Shown piece after piece: positions 23,032-32,239 of a stretch of DNA of 64,000 nt (position 1 is the first letter of the stretch; each line of letters begins with the position of its first letter). The stretch is from an uncultured Nocardioides sp. GTDB lineage: Bacteria; Actinomycetota; Actinomycetes; Propionibacteriales; Nocardioidaceae. Where the stretch lies: assembly GCF_947488025.1 (NCBI RefSeq), contig NZ_CANKYS010000014.1, positions 1 to 64,000 on the forward strand, written 5' to 3'. The notes beneath the pieces are model-generated. The model ran no database searches. It saw nothing but the letters and a program-made list of their open reading frames with translations, and was not told the origin of the DNA. The translations under genes and the position numbers were made by a program.

Positions 23032-24245
23032 GCGACCGGCTCGTCGACCGCAACCGCCTGTGGTCGCGCCTCGACGCCGCCGTGGCCGGCCTGCCCGAAC
23101 CGCCGTCGACACCGATCGCGGTCGTCGACCTCGACGCCTTCGACGCCAACGCCGACGACCTCGTGCGCCGCGCAGGGGGCAAGCCGATCCGCGTCGCGTC
23201 CAAGTCCCTGCGGGTGCCGGCGCTGCTCGAGCGGGCGCTGGCGCACGACGGGTTCGCCGGCGTGCTGGCCTACACCCTCGCCGAGGCGCTGTGGCTGCAC
23301 GAGACCGGCATCAGCGACGACATCGTCGTGGCCTACCCCACGGTCGACGTGGCGGCCCTGCGACGTCTCACCTCGTCACCCTCGGCAGCGGCCGCGATCA
23401 CGCTCATGGTGGACGACCCGGCCCACCTCGACGTCGTGGACTCGACGCGCTCCTCGCCCGTGGTGCCGGTCCGGGTCGCGCTCGACGTCGACGCCGGGCT
23501 CCGGTTCGGCGGGCAGCACGTGGGACCCAAGCGCTCGCCGCTCTTCGACACCGCCGACGTCCTCGCGACCGCGCGGCGGGTCGTGGACCGTGACGGCTTC
23601 CGGCTCGTCGGCGTGATGACGTACGAGGGCCAGGTCGCCGGCGTCCAGGACTCGGTGCCCGACCAGCGCGCCCGCTCCCGCGTCGTACGACGTCTCAAGA
23701 AGGCGTCGATGTCCCAGCTCGCGGTGCGTCGCCGCGAGATCGCCGAGGCGCTCGCCGAGGTCGTGTCGCTCGAGTTCTGGAACGGTGGCGGGTCAGGATC
23801 GGTCGAGGCCACGGCCGCCGATGCCGCGGTCACCGAGATCGCCGCCGGCTCGGGCCTGCTGGTGCCGGGCATCTTCGACCACTACGCGTCGTTCGAGCCC
23901 CGCCCGGCGGCGTACTTCGGGCTGCGGGTGACGCGCAAGCCGACCCCGGAGATGGCCACCGTCCACGGCGGCGGCCTCATCGCGAGCGGCGCCACCGGCG
24001 CGGACCGCTCCCCCGTCCCGTGGGCACCACCCGGGTTGCACCTGACGGGCCTCGAGGGCGCCGGTGAGGTGCAGACCCCGCTGACCGGGCACCCGGCAGC
24101 ACTGTTGAGGATCGGCGACCTCGCGTGGTTCCGCCACGCCAAGTCGGGTGAGCTCTTCGAGCACGTCCGCGACGTGCACCTCGTGCGCGGGGAGACCGTC
24201 ACCGAGGTCGTGCCGTCCTACCGCGGCTGCGACCGTGCCTTCTGA
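23028..24245 (+). CDS. alanine racemase-fold PLP enzyme (amino acid deaminase/aldolase type)
   Basis: A 405-residue fold-type III PLP protein. Lys59 in RVASKSLRVP is the probable PLP lysine, and the barrel ends with LFEHVRDVHLV and a metal-site-like HAKSGELFEH. This is the pattern of proteins annotated as amino acid deaminase/aldolase or D-threonine-aldolase-like, which act on D-hydroxy amino acids. The exact substrate is not readable. GTG start overlaps the preceding stop; the following P-loop gene begins 11 nt before its end. Confidence 0.75.
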   Translation: MSDRLVDRNRLWSRLDAAVAGLPEPPSTPIAVVDLDAFDANADDLVRRAGGKPIRVASKSLRVPALLERALAHDGFAGVLAYTLAEALWLHETGISDDIVVAYPTVDVAALRRLTSSPSAAAAITLMVDDPAHLDVVDSTRSSPVVPVRVALDVDAGLRFGGQHVGPKRSPLFDTADVLATARRVVDRDGFRLVGVMTYEGQVAGVQDSVPDQRARSRVVRRLKKASMSQLAVRRREIAEALAEVVSLEFWNGGGSGSVEATAADAAVTEIAAGSGLLVPGIFDHYASFEPRPAAYFGLRVTRKPTPEMATVHGGGLIASGATGADRSPVPWAPPGLHLTGLEGAGEVQTPLTGHPAALLRIGDLAWFRHAKSGELFEHVRDVHLVRGETVTEVVPSYRGCDRAF

Positions 24246-24813
24246 GGCCCTCCCCGACCCCCACGCAGACACCTGCGCCGTCGCCGGCGAGGTCGCCGAG
24301 CGGGTGCTGGCCGCTCCGCCGACGCTCGGCAGCGGCCGGCTGGTGTGCGTCGACGGCCCCGCCGGTTCGGGGAAGACCACGTTCGCGGCTGCCCTCGCCG
24401 CCTTCGCTCCTGGGGCCCATGTCGTCCACTGCGACGAGCTGCTGCACGGCTGGCGCGGGCTGCCCGGCCTCGCCCGCACGGTCCAGGAGCTGCTCGAGCC
24501 GCTGTCCCGCGGCGAGCGGGGCCGGTGGAGGCGCTGGGACTGGGCCGCCGACGACTGGGCCGAGACGCACCCCGTCGAGCCGGGCGGCCTGCTCGTGCTG
24601 GAGGGCGTGGGCTGCTGGTCACCGGCGATCGCGCCCCTCGTCGGCGTCCTGGTCTGGGTCGAGGCCGAGTCGTCGCTCCGACTGCGACGCGGCATGGCGC
24701 GCGACGGCGAGCAGATGCGCCCGCAGTGGGAGCAGTGGCGGATCGACGAGGACGCGCTGTTCGCCCGGCTCGGGACCCGCTCACGCGCCGACAGGGTGGT
24801 CGTCACCGGCTGA
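24235..24813 (+). CDS. P-loop nucleoside kinase-like protein
   Basis: A 192-residue protein with the Walker A motif GPAGSGKTT at ~37-45, a Walker B-like LLVLEGVG, and a CDELLHGW acceptor-site segment. This resembles the uridine-kinase/adenylyl-transfer group of small kinases; the substrate is unknown. The GTG start at 24235 overlaps the previous gene by 11 nt, so the two are probably one transcript. Confidence 0.7.
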   Translation: MPSEALPDPHADTCAVAGEVAERVLAAPPTLGSGRLVCVDGPAGSGKTTFAAALAAFAPGAHVVHCDELLHGWRGLPGLARTVQELLEPLSRGERGRWRRWDWAADDWAETHPVEPGGLLVLEGVGCWSPAIAPLVGVLVWVEAESSLRLRRGMARDGEQMRPQWEQWRIDEDALFARLGTRSRADRVVVTG

Positions 24814-24842
24814 CGCGGCGGGCGATGTCTAGGGTGGCCGCC

Positions 24843-25748
24843 ATGGTGTTTCCCAGCGGCGACCAGTACGAGATCTCGGCGGCGGGATACACCGCGGTCG
24901 TCACCGAGGGCGGGGCGGCGCTGCGCGTCCTCCGGCACCACGGACGCGACCTGGTGCACGGCTTCGCGGAGACCGGGATGTCCACCGGCGGGAGGGGCCA
25001 GCTGCTGATGCCGTGGCCCAACCGGATCCGCGACGGTCGCTACTCCTTCGGCGGGCAGGACCTCCAGCTCGGCCTCACCGACCCGCGCACCGGGAACGCC
25101 TCGCACGGACTCGCGCGCTGGGCGCCGTGGACCGTGGAGGAGCACACCGCGACCTCGGTGTCGCTGGTCCACCGCCTGATGGCGCAGACCGGCTACCCGT
25201 GGGCGCTGGACCTCCACGTGCTCTACGACCTGTCGGCGGACGGCCTCGTCGTCACCCAGACCGCCACCAACCTCGCGGCGGATCCCGCGCCCTACGCCAG
25301 CGGGGCGCATCCCTACCTGTGCGTCGGCGACTCGATCGAGGACCTCGAGCTGACGCTGCCGGCCCGGGCCCGCCTGGTGCTCGACGAGCGCCAGCTCCCG
25401 ACCGGCGTCGAGCCCGTCCCCGACGACCTCGACTTCACCTCCGGGCGCCGCATCGGCGACCGGGCGCTGGACCACGGCTTCGGCGACCTGCAGCACGTCG
25501 AGGGACGGGCCCGGGTGACGCTCGTCGACCCGTCGGGCGGACGGGGCGTCGCACTCTGGGTCGACGAGCACCACCCGTGGCTGCAGGTGTTCACGCCGCC
25601 TGCCGACGGACGACGTCCCGCCCTCGCGGTCGAGCCGATGACGGCGCCGGCCGATGCGTTCAACTCCGGCACGGACCTCACGACTCTCGCCCCGGCCGGC
25701 ACCGCCGGCGACGAGCTGTCCGCGCAGTGGGGCATCCACGCGCTCTGA
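24843..25748 (+). CDS. aldose 1-epimerase family protein
   Basis: A 301-residue galactose-mutarotase-fold protein. ASHGLARWAPW and YASGAHPYLCVG carry the two histidines expected at the sugar site, and LQVFTPP and AVEPMTAPADAFN match the C-terminal conserved block with the catalytic Glu. It likely interconverts sugar anomers. A TAGGGT box (24830-24835) ends seven bases before the ATG, so it may start its own leaderless transcript. It converges on the next gene with a 16-bp gap. Confidence 0.85.
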   Translation: MVFPSGDQYEISAAGYTAVVTEGGAALRVLRHHGRDLVHGFAETGMSTGGRGQLLMPWPNRIRDGRYSFGGQDLQLGLTDPRTGNASHGLARWAPWTVEEHTATSVSLVHRLMAQTGYPWALDLHVLYDLSADGLVVTQTATNLAADPAPYASGAHPYLCVGDSIEDLELTLPARARLVLDERQLPTGVEPVPDDLDFTSGRRIGDRALDHGFGDLQHVEGRARVTLVDPSGGRGVALWVDEHHPWLQVFTPPADGRRPALAVEPMTAPADAFNSGTDLTTLAPAGTAGDELSAQWGIHAL

Positions 25749-25764
25749 CGGACCTCCGCGGCGG

Positions 25765-27060
25765 TCAGCCCCGAGGCAGCAGCTTGCGATCGACGCGTAG
25801 CGGCTCGGGGAGGGTGATCTCGATGTACTCGTTCTGGTCGGGGGTCGAGGCCGAGCGGCCCCCCGCCGCCGGGAAGTTGTTGTCGTTCATCACCGCCAGG
25901 GTGCGGGCGTCGAGGACCTCGACGTCCTCGATGGTGAAGAACGGGAAGGTGAACGGGTCGCCGTGCGGTGACAGGCCGGCCGGGTTGGCGAGGTCCATCA
26001 GGTCGACGAGCAGCTCCTTCTCCACCCATCCGTCGTCGTCGCGGTCGCGCAGGTCGACGAGGAAGAGTCGCTTGAACACCGCAGTGTCGCCCTGGCCGTT
26101 GTCGCGCTCGATCACGATGGCCTGGTGCTGGTTGACCTGGATGACGTCACCGAGCGCGTGCGCCGGGCTGTCCATGCGGTAGCGGAGGAAGCCGTCCTTG
26201 AAGGCCCCCCTGCGGACGGTGTAGATCCGGAGGGCGTCCGCCATGCCCGCGGCCCGGTCCTCGTCGGTCGCTCCCTCGAGCATCGGGCGCAGCACCTTGC
26301 CGTTCGGGCTGATCGTCATGCCCTCGAAGCCCTTCGAGCTCGGCAGGTTGGGGGTCGCGTCGCCCAGGGTCGGGTTCGACGGGCTCCGTACTCCCGGCGT
26401 GGGGATCGGCGGCTCGAGCAGGCGGCCGCCGGCGTCGAAGTGCAGCACGTACGGACCGAACTCCTCACCCACCCAGAGCGTGCCGTCGGGGGCGACCTGG
26501 AGCGACTCGGGGTCGAAGTCCCAGCCGGTCAGCTTCCGGTCGGGAGTCGGACAGGTGTAGCCGGGCGGCAGCGACGCCGCCGACGCGCACCCGCCGTCGC
26601 GCCACGTCGTCCACGGGATCAGGCGGTCGGGGTCGCTGAACGTCAGCACCGTGCTGTCGTACGACGTCTCGCCGGAGCCGTCGACGTCATCGGTCTCCGG
26701 GGTGATGCGATGCATCGCGAGCAGGAAGTCCGCGCTGTTCGCCTTGGCGCCGAACCCGTTGTCGGACAGGACGAGGAAGGAGCCGTCGGCGAGCGCGTGC
26801 GTCCCGGAGAAGCCCTGGACCGGCTGGCCCGGGTAGGGCGCGGGGACCGCCGCGTTGCCGGTGGTCCAGTGGCCGCTGGGCTCGCTGCTGGGCACGTACG
26901 TCGTGGCGGGCAGGACGGACCAGGCGGCCAGCACCGGGACGTCGGGGCCGGCCGGGCGGCCGGGCTTCCCGCCGTGGGCGGCTGCGGGGGCGAGGGCCGG
27001 GACGAGCGTGGTGGCGGCGAGGAGTGCCGCGAGCGCCGAGGCGCGGTGTCCGAGGGTCAT
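25765..27060 (-). CDS. secreted esterase-like/phytase-like beta-propeller protein
   Basis: A 431-residue protein with a signal peptide (residues 1 to ~27, hydrophobic LAALLAATTLVPALAPAAA) and a mature chain of the esterase-like activity of phytase family. It shows GFSGTHALADGSFLVLSDNGFG, WDFDPESLQVAPDGTLWVGEEFGPYVLHFD in parts, GFEGMTISPNG and FFTIEDVEVLDARTLAVMNDNNFP. It is predicted to be exported and bind metal; the substrate may be a phosphoester but is unproven. The ATG at 27060 is the one that precedes the signal peptide directly. Confidence 0.8.
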   Translation of the reverse strand: MTLGHRASALAALLAATTLVPALAPAAAHGGKPGRPAGPDVPVLAAWSVLPATTYVPSSEPSGHWTTGNAAVPAPYPGQPVQGFSGTHALADGSFLVLSDNGFGAKANSADFLLAMHRITPETDDVDGSGETSYDSTVLTFSDPDRLIPWTTWRDGGCASAASLPPGYTCPTPDRKLTGWDFDPESLQVAPDGTLWVGEEFGPYVLHFDAGGRLLEPPIPTPGVRSPSNPTLGDATPNLPSSKGFEGMTISPNGKVLRPMLEGATDEDRAAGMADALRIYTVRRGAFKDGFLRYRMDSPAHALGDVIQVNQHQAIVIERDNGQGDTAVFKRLFLVDLRDRDDDGWVEKELLVDLMDLANPAGLSPHGDPFTFPFFTIEDVEVLDARTLAVMNDNNFPAAGGRSASTPDQNEYIEITLPEPLRVDRKLLPRG

Positions 27061-27119
27061 GTGCCGAGCCAAGCCGCCGTGGGTGACGAGCCGGCGACGG
27101 GCGACCGACGGCAGGGTGG

Positions 27120-27587
27120 CTAGCGGTTGCCGGATCCGCCGCGGTCGATGAGGGCGCGCAGCTGGCGTACGCCGTCGCGGGCGACCTTGCCGTCGGAGCC
27201 CTGGAACGCCATCGCGGGGATGGTGGTGCCGTCGGCGAGGTCGAGCGTGGCCCACGGCGCACCGGCAGGCAGGTGCACGCCGAGCACCTGCTCCCACTCC
27301 AGACGACGGGTGCGGAACCCGTTGACGACCACGAGGGCGGCCTGCTCGGCGGTCACGCGCGCCCGGCCGAGGGCCCAGCCGATGACGGCGGACCCGGCTC
27401 CCATCACGAGCAGGGTGAGCCGCTGCAGGATGTTGAACTTGGCCCGCGTCTCGTCGTCGAAGCCGAACCAGGCAGCCGCGCAGACGACGAGCAGCATGAG
27501 CCCGAACCCGATCACCGCGAACCGCACGCCCACCGGTCGCCAGGTGTGGGGCAGCGCCGGCGCGGCGCGCTCAGAGGCGGCAGGCAT
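27120..27587 (-). CDS. membrane-anchored bacterial PH-domain protein
   Basis: A 155-residue protein with two membrane helices (~22-42 and ~55-75) followed by a small PH-like domain (LGRARVTAEQAALVVVNGFRTRRLEWEQVLGV, in part). This layout is common in Actinobacteria next to hisG. Function unknown. Its ATG lies 17 nt inside the end of hisG, so it is the third gene of the hisE-hisG transcript. Confidence 0.8.
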   Translation of the reverse strand: MPAASERAAPALPHTWRPVGVRFAVIGFGLMLLVVCAAAWFGFDDETRAKFNILQRLTLLVMGAGSAVIGWALGRARVTAEQAALVVVNGFRTRRLEWEQVLGVHLPAGAPWATLDLADGTTIPAMAFQGSDGKVARDGVRQLRALIDRGGSGNR

Positions 27588-28416
27588 GGATGTCGGTGAG
27601 GAGGATGGCGCGGGCGCCGATCGACCAGAGGTCGTCCATCAGGCGCTGTGACCCGGCGCGCGGCACCATGACACGTACGGCCACCCATCCGGGCTTCCCG
27701 AGCGGGGAGATGGTCGGACCCTCACGACCCGGGGCCAGCTCGGTCGCGCGGTCGAGGTGCCGCTCCTCGATGTCGTAGTCCATCATCACGAAGCTGCGCG
27801 CCACGAGCACGCCCTCGATCCGGCGCCGGAAGACCTCGAAGTCCTCGGACACCTCGCCGCCGCGGGTGATGAGCACCGCCTGGGAGTCGAGGATCACCTC
27901 GCCGAAGGTCTCCAGGCCGGCGGCCCGCAGCGTCGACCCGGTCTCCACGACGTCGGCGATGACGTCGGCGACGCCGAGCTGGATGCTGGTCTCGACCGCC
28001 CCGTCGAGGCGGGTGACCGTCGCGTCGACGCCGTGGCGGAAGAGGTAGTCCTCGACGACGCCGACGTACGACGTCGCGACGCGCAGGCCGTGGAGGTCCT
28101 CCAGCGAGGAGTAGCGCCCGGCGGGGCCGGCGAAGTGGAACCGCGAGCGGCCGAAACCGAGGTTCATCACCTCCTCGGCCTTGGCTCCGGAGTCGAGGAG
28201 CAGGTCGCGGCCGGTGATGCCGACGTCGAGGGTGCCCTCGCCGACGTAGAGCGCGATGTCGCGGGGGCGGAGGTAGAAGAACTCGACGTCGTTCTCGGAG
28301 TCGACGAGCGCGAGCTCCTTGGAGTCGCTGCGCTGGCGGTAGCCCGACTCGCGGAGGATGTCGGTGGCGGCCTGGGACAGCGACCCCTTGTTGGGGACGG
28401 CGATACGGAGGGTCAT
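27571..28416 (-). CDS. hisG: ATP phosphoribosyltransferase, long form
   Basis: First enzyme of histidine synthesis, joining ATP and PRPP. The 281-residue length with a C-terminal regulatory domain marks the long, histidine-inhibited form. It has RIAVPNKGSLS at the start, GITGRDLL, FGRSRFHFAGP and ADVIADVVETGSTLRAAGL around the PRPP site. It is downstream of hisE with a 30-nt gap, the usual actinobacterial pairing; the other his genes are outside this window. Confidence 0.97.
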   Translation of the reverse strand: MTLRIAVPNKGSLSQAATDILRESGYRQRSDSKELALVDSENDVEFFYLRPRDIALYVGEGTLDVGITGRDLLLDSGAKAEEVMNLGFGRSRFHFAGPAGRYSSLEDLHGLRVATSYVGVVEDYLFRHGVDATVTRLDGAVETSIQLGVADVIADVVETGSTLRAAGLETFGEVILDSQAVLITRGGEVSEDFEVFRRRIEGVLVARSFVMMDYDIEERHLDRATELAPGREGPTISPLGKPGWVAVRVMVPRAGSQRLMDDLWSIGARAILLTDIHACRL

Positions 28417-28446
28417 GGCTGGCTCACTGGGTCACAGTCGCTGGGG

Positions 28447-28710
28447 TCACAGGTGGGCGTAGACGTCGTCGAGGGTCAGGCCGGAGGCGAGCATGAGCAC
28501 CTGCGCGTGGTAGAGCAGCTGGCTGATCTCCAGCGCCGTCGCGTCCTTGCCCTCGTGCTCGGCGGCCATCCAGGACTCGGCGGCCTCCTCGAGCAGCTTC
28601 TTGCCGATGGCATGGATGCCGGCGTCGAGCTGCTGCACGGTGCCGGAGCCCTCGGGGCGCTCCTCAGCCTTGGCGGAGAGCTCCGCCCACAGGTCCTCGA
28701 ACGTCTTCAC
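28447..28710 (-). CDS. hisE: phosphoribosyl-ATP pyrophosphatase
   Basis: Second histidine-pathway enzyme, releasing pyrophosphate from PR-ATP. The 87-residue all-alpha protein has KTFEDLWAELSAK, KKLLEEAAESWMAAEHEG and LEISQLLYHAQVLMLASGL, the MazG-like metal-binding acidic set. The GTG at 28710 has no ribosome site but a TAGGCT -10 box (28719-28724) eight bases upstream, so the message is probably near-leaderless. Confidence 0.95.
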   Translation of the reverse strand: MKTFEDLWAELSAKAEERPEGSGTVQQLDAGIHAIGKKLLEEAAESWMAAEHEGKDATALEISQLLYHAQVLMLASGLTLDDVYAHL

Positions 28711-28805
28711 GAGGAGCAAGCCTAGGCGCTGGCACCCGTGGCGCCGTCCACGGGGCCCGGGCGCGGACCACCCGTCGGAGTGGTGGCGCTGTCGGCGCCG
28801 CGGGC

Positions 28806-28811
28806 TACAGT
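28806..28811 (+). promoter_or_regulatory. -10 box TACAGT for a leaderless transcript
   Basis: TACAGT ends exactly six bases before the ATG at 28818. It sits in the 107-bp divergent gap with hisE. Confidence 0.5.
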
Positions 28812-28817
28812 CGCAGC

Positions 28818-29117
28818 ATGAGCGAATCGAACATCTCTTCGAACTCCGACCCGACCACGGACCCGACCATCGACCGGACCACCGACACCGCACCCGGCGA
28901 CCCGCAGCAGGAGGTCCTCGGCGGACCCCAGGGCGACAGCACGCGCAAGGACCCCGAGGAGTGGGTCACCGGCGACGAGCCGATGACCGGCGCCCAGCGC
29001 AGCTACCTCGACACCCTGGCCCGCGAGGCCGGTGAGCAGCTGCCCGCCGACCTGACCAAGGCAGAGGCCTCCGAGCACATCGACCGGCTGCAGTCGGCGA
29101 GCGACCGCACGAGCTAG
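28818..29117 (+). CDS. DUF3072 domain protein
   Basis: A 99-residue acidic protein. The first ~45 residues are Thr/Asp-rich and likely disordered; residues ~48-95 (EPMTGAQRSYLDTLAREAGEQ, LPADLTKAEASEHIDRLQ) match DUF3072, a short helical domain of unknown role. The TAG stop shares CTAG with the stop of ribH on the other strand, so the convergent genes overlap by four bases. Confidence 0.8.
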   Translation: MSESNISSNSDPTTDPTIDRTTDTAPGDPQQEVLGGPQGDSTRKDPEEWVTGDEPMTGAQRSYLDTLAREAGEQLPADLTKAEASEHIDRLQSASDRTS

Positions 29118-29593
29118 CCCGCCCGCACCGCCCGCACCACGCGGGCGGTGTCGAGCGCGGCTGCGGTCGCCTCCCACCCCTTGTCCTCGGCCGAGCCGTC
29201 GAGGCCGGCACGGTCGAGCGCCTGCTCCTCGGTGTCGCAGGTGAGGACGCCGAAGCCGACCGGCACGGCGTGGTCGACGCTGACCTGGGTGAGGCCGTCG
29301 GTGGCGGCGGAGCAGACGTAGTCGAAGTGCGGCGTACCGCCCCGGATGACGACGCCGAGCGCCACCACGGCGTCGTACCCCTCGCGGGCGAGCGCTGCCG
29401 CGACCACCGGGAGCTCGAAGGTGCCGGGCACCCGGATCACCTCGGGCTCGGTGATGCCGTACGCCGCCAGCGCGCGCTCGGCACCGCCGACCAGGCCGTC
29501 CATCACCTGGGTGTGCCAGCTCGCGGCGACGACGGCGATCCGCAGGTCGCTGGCGTCGTAGGGCTGCGAGGTGGGTGCTCCGGCGCCGCTCAT
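29114..29593 (-). CDS. ribH: 6,7-dimethyl-8-ribityllumazine synthase
   Basis: Condenses the ribityl-aminouracil with dihydroxybutanone phosphate, forming the icosahedral lumazine synthase shell. The 159-residue protein has RIAVVAASWH, VPGTFELPVVA, ALGVVIRGGTPHFDYV and GFGVLTCDTEEQA. The ATG at 29593 overlaps the ribBA stop (ATGA). It is the last gene of the rib operon. Confidence 0.96.
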   Translation of the reverse strand: MSGAGAPTSQPYDASDLRIAVVAASWHTQVMDGLVGGAERALAAYGITEPEVIRVPGTFELPVVAAALAREGYDAVVALGVVIRGGTPHFDYVCSAATDGLTQVSVDHAVPVGFGVLTCDTEEQALDRAGLDGSAEDKGWEATAAALDTARVVRAVRAG

Positions 29594-30900
29594 GCGGTCT
29601 CTCCTTCGTGCTCGGGGTGCTGGTCGGGGTGCTCGGCCTGGTGGTCGATCGCCACGTCGGGCAGGTCGACCGAGGGCAGGTGGTGGCCCATCCGCTCCGC
29701 CTTGGTGCGGAGGTAGGCCTGGTTGTGCTCGGTCGGACGAATGCTGAGCGGGACCCGCTCGGCCACGTGGATGCCGAAGTCCTCGAGGCTGGCCGTCTTG
29801 TCCGGGTTGTTGGTCATCAGGCGCACCGAGGAGATGCCGAGGTCGCGCAGCACCTGGGTCGCCGTGCCGTAGTGACGGGCGTCGGCGGGCAGGCCGAGGT
29901 CGAGGTTGGCGTCCACGGTGTCGCGGCCGCCGTCCTGGAGCTGGTAGGCCTGCAGCTTGGCGACGAGGCCGATGCCGCGGCCCTCGTGGCCGCGGAGGTA
30001 GACGACCACTCCCCTGCCCTCGGCGACGATCGCCCTCAGCGCCTCGTCGAGCTGGGGGCCGCAGTCGCAGCGCTCGCTGCCGAAGACGTCGCCGGTCAGG
30101 CACTCGCTGTGCACGCGGGTGAGTACCGGCTCGCCCGACTCGACGGCTGCGCCGATGTCGCCGTAGGCCAGCGCGACGTGCTCGCTGTCGTCGATGGTGA
30201 TGCGGTAGCCGTAGGCGGTGAAGTCGCCGTGCCGGGTGGGCAGCCGCGTCTCGGCGACGCGCTCGACGTGGCGTTCGTGGCGCCGGCGGTAGCGGACGAG
30301 GTCCTCGATCGAGATCATCGCGAGGCCGTGCTCGTCGGCGAACGCCCGAAGCTCGGGTGCCCGCTTCATCGTGCCGTCGTCGTTGACCACCTCGACCAGC
30401 ACTCCGGCGGGCGTCAGCCCCGCCAGCCGGGCGAGGTCGACGGCCGCCTCGGTGTGTCCGCGACGTACGAGCACGCCGCCCTCGCGGTAGCGCAGCGGGA
30501 ACACGTGACCGGGGCGGGTGAGCTCCCACGGCTCGGTCGCGGAGTCGGCCAGCGTCCGCGCCGTGCGGGCCCGGTCGGCGGCGCTGATGCCGGTGCTCAC
30601 GCCGTCGCGGGCGTCGACGGAGATGGTGTAGGCCGTGCGCAGCTTGTCCTTGTTGTGCGGGGTCATCAGCGGGATCTCGAGCCGCTCGAGCATGTCGCCC
30701 GGCATCGGCACGCAGATGACGCCGCTGGAGTGCCGGATGGTGAAGGCCATCAGCTCGGGGGTCGCCTTCGCGGCGGCGAAGATGATGTCGCCCTCGTTCT
30801 CGCGGTCCTCGTCGTCGACGACCACGACCGCCTTGCCGGCGGCGATGTCGGCGACGGCCCGCTCGACGGAGTCGAGCCGCACCCGGTGCTCGGCACTCAC
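29590..30900 (-). CDS. ribBA: bifunctional DHBP synthase / GTP cyclohydrolase II
   Basis: The N-terminal half (residues ~1-205) makes 3,4-dihydroxy-2-butanone 4-phosphate from ribulose 5-phosphate (DDEDRENEGDIIFAA; RPGHVFPL; GHTEAAVDLARLAG). The C-terminal half opens GTP, with the zinc cysteines in CLTGDVFGSERCDCGPQ and YLRGHEGRGIGL. It is 436 residues with a His/Glu-rich tail. GTG at 30900 overlaps the ribM stop (GTGA). Confidence 0.97.
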   Translation of the reverse strand: MSAEHRVRLDSVERAVADIAAGKAVVVVDDEDRENEGDIIFAAAKATPELMAFTIRHSSGVICVPMPGDMLERLEIPLMTPHNKDKLRTAYTISVDARDGVSTGISAADRARTARTLADSATEPWELTRPGHVFPLRYREGGVLVRRGHTEAAVDLARLAGLTPAGVLVEVVNDDGTMKRAPELRAFADEHGLAMISIEDLVRYRRRHERHVERVAETRLPTRHGDFTAYGYRITIDDSEHVALAYGDIGAAVESGEPVLTRVHSECLTGDVFGSERCDCGPQLDEALRAIVAEGRGVVVYLRGHEGRGIGLVAKLQAYQLQDGGRDTVDANLDLGLPADARHYGTATQVLRDLGISSVRLMTNNPDKTASLEDFGIHVAERVPLSIRPTEHNQAYLRTKAERMGHHLPSVDLPDVAIDHQAEHPDQHPEHEGETA

Positions 30901-31598
30901 GCGGACACCGCCTCGGTGGTCCGTCCGGCATCGGTGGTGTCGACGACGGTGCGGCTGGCGCGCAGCCAGACCACGAAGCCGATCACCACGAAGACGGCGT
31001 AGAACAGGTACATCCCAGCCGTCGGGTAGTAGCCGGCCTGCACCAGCGTGGTCACGCCGACGATGTCGACGAGGATCCAGATGAGCCAGAACTCCACCCA
31101 GCCACGGGCCATGCCGTACGTCGCGAGCATCGATCCGGTGAGGATCCACGCCTCGGTGGTCGGGCCCCACGAGCCGAGCACCTGGGTCAGCAGGACGTAC
31201 GCCGCTGCGTAGCCGACGACGCCCAGGACGAGCAGCTGGACGCGCTCGGCACCCGTCGCCCAGCGCGGCGCGATGGCGCCTCCGTCGGACGCGCCGCCCG
31301 AGCGTTGCACGTGCGTCCAGCGCCACCAGCCGTAGACGGACACCGCGGCGAAGAAGACCTGCCGGCCCGCCTGCCCCCAGAGGGGCTCGTCGATCTGGCC
31401 GGAGAGCTCACCGGTCGCGAAGACGGTGAAGAGCAGGACGTTGCCGACCAGGCCGATCGGCCAGGCCCACACGAGCCGCTTCATCCCGAGGATCGCGCTG
31501 GCGAGGCCGAACAGGTTGCCGACCACCTCGCGGGCACCGAGCTCTCCGCCCGGTACCGGGATCGTGCCGTGGATGAGCCACTGGAGCAGGTCCATCAT
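30897..31598 (-). CDS. ribM: PnuC-family transporter, probable riboflavin importer RibM
   Basis: A 233-residue inner-membrane protein with about seven helices and PnuC-family segments (LGMKRLVWAWPIGLVGNVLLF, YGWWRWT, EFWLIWILVDIVGVTTL). PnuC proteins usually carry nicotinamide riboside, but members inside actinobacterial rib operons under FMN control are riboflavin transporters (RibM). The place between ribE and ribBA argues for that. ATG at 31598 overlaps the ribE stop (ATGA). Confidence 0.85.
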   Translation of the reverse strand: MMDLLQWLIHGTIPVPGGELGAREVVGNLFGLASAILGMKRLVWAWPIGLVGNVLLFTVFATGELSGQIDEPLWGQAGRQVFFAAVSVYGWWRWTHVQRSGGASDGGAIAPRWATGAERVQLLVLGVVGYAAAYVLLTQVLGSWGPTTEAWILTGSMLATYGMARGWVEFWLIWILVDIVGVTTLVQAGYYPTAGMYLFYAVFVVIGFVVWLRASRTVVDTTDAGRTTEAVSA

Positions 31599-32239
31599 TC
31601 TTCCTCGTCGCTGTCGGGGGTGTGGGTGCTGGTGGGTGTGGGGTTCGGGGCGTAGGCGCCGAGCAGCTTCTCGACGTGCTTGGCGATGACGTCGGCCTCG
31701 AGGTTGACCAGGTCGCCGACGCGGCGGCTGCCGAGCGTCGTACGGGCCAGGGTCTCGGGGATGAGGCTGACGGTGAAGCTGTCCTCGCGGACCTCGACGA
31801 CCGTGAGGCTGACGCCGTCGACGGTGATCGAGCCCTTGTCGACGAGGTAGCGGTCGAGGTCGCCGGGCAGCGAGATCTCGACGACGTCCCAGTGCTCGCT
31901 GGGGGTGCGGGAGAGGACCTCGCCCACACCGTCCACGTGGCCCTGGACGATGTGCCCGCCGAGCCGCTTGTCGACGGTGACGGCGCGCTCGAGGTTCACC
32001 CGGTCGCCGGGCTCGACGCCGCGCAGCGACGTCTTGTCGAGCGTCTCCTGCATGAGGTCGGCGGTCCACCGGTCCTCACCGAGCTCGGACACCGTGAGGC
32101 AGCACCCGTTGACGGAGATGGAGTCGCCGAGCCCGGTGCCCTCGAGCACGGTCTCGGCCTGGACGGTGAGCCGGATGGCGTCACCCTGGTCGAGGACCTC
32201 GGCGATCGTGCCGAGCTCCTCGACGATCCCGGTGAACAT
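31595..32239 (-). CDS. ribE: riboflavin synthase alpha chain
   Basis: Dismutates two lumazine molecules to riboflavin. The 214-residue protein shows the internal repeat of two lumazine-binding barrels: MFTGIVEELG, SISVNGCCLTV in the first half and GSITVDGVSLTVV in the second. Its ATG follows the ribD stop without a gap (TGAATG). Confidence 0.96.
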   Translation of the reverse strand: MFTGIVEELGTIAEVLDQGDAIRLTVQAETVLEGTGLGDSISVNGCCLTVSELGEDRWTADLMQETLDKTSLRGVEPGDRVNLERAVTVDKRLGGHIVQGHVDGVGEVLSRTPSEHWDVVEISLPGDLDRYLVDKGSITVDGVSLTVVEVREDSFTVSLIPETLARTTLGSRRVGDLVNLEADVIAKHVEKLLGAYAPNPTPTSTHTPDSDEEE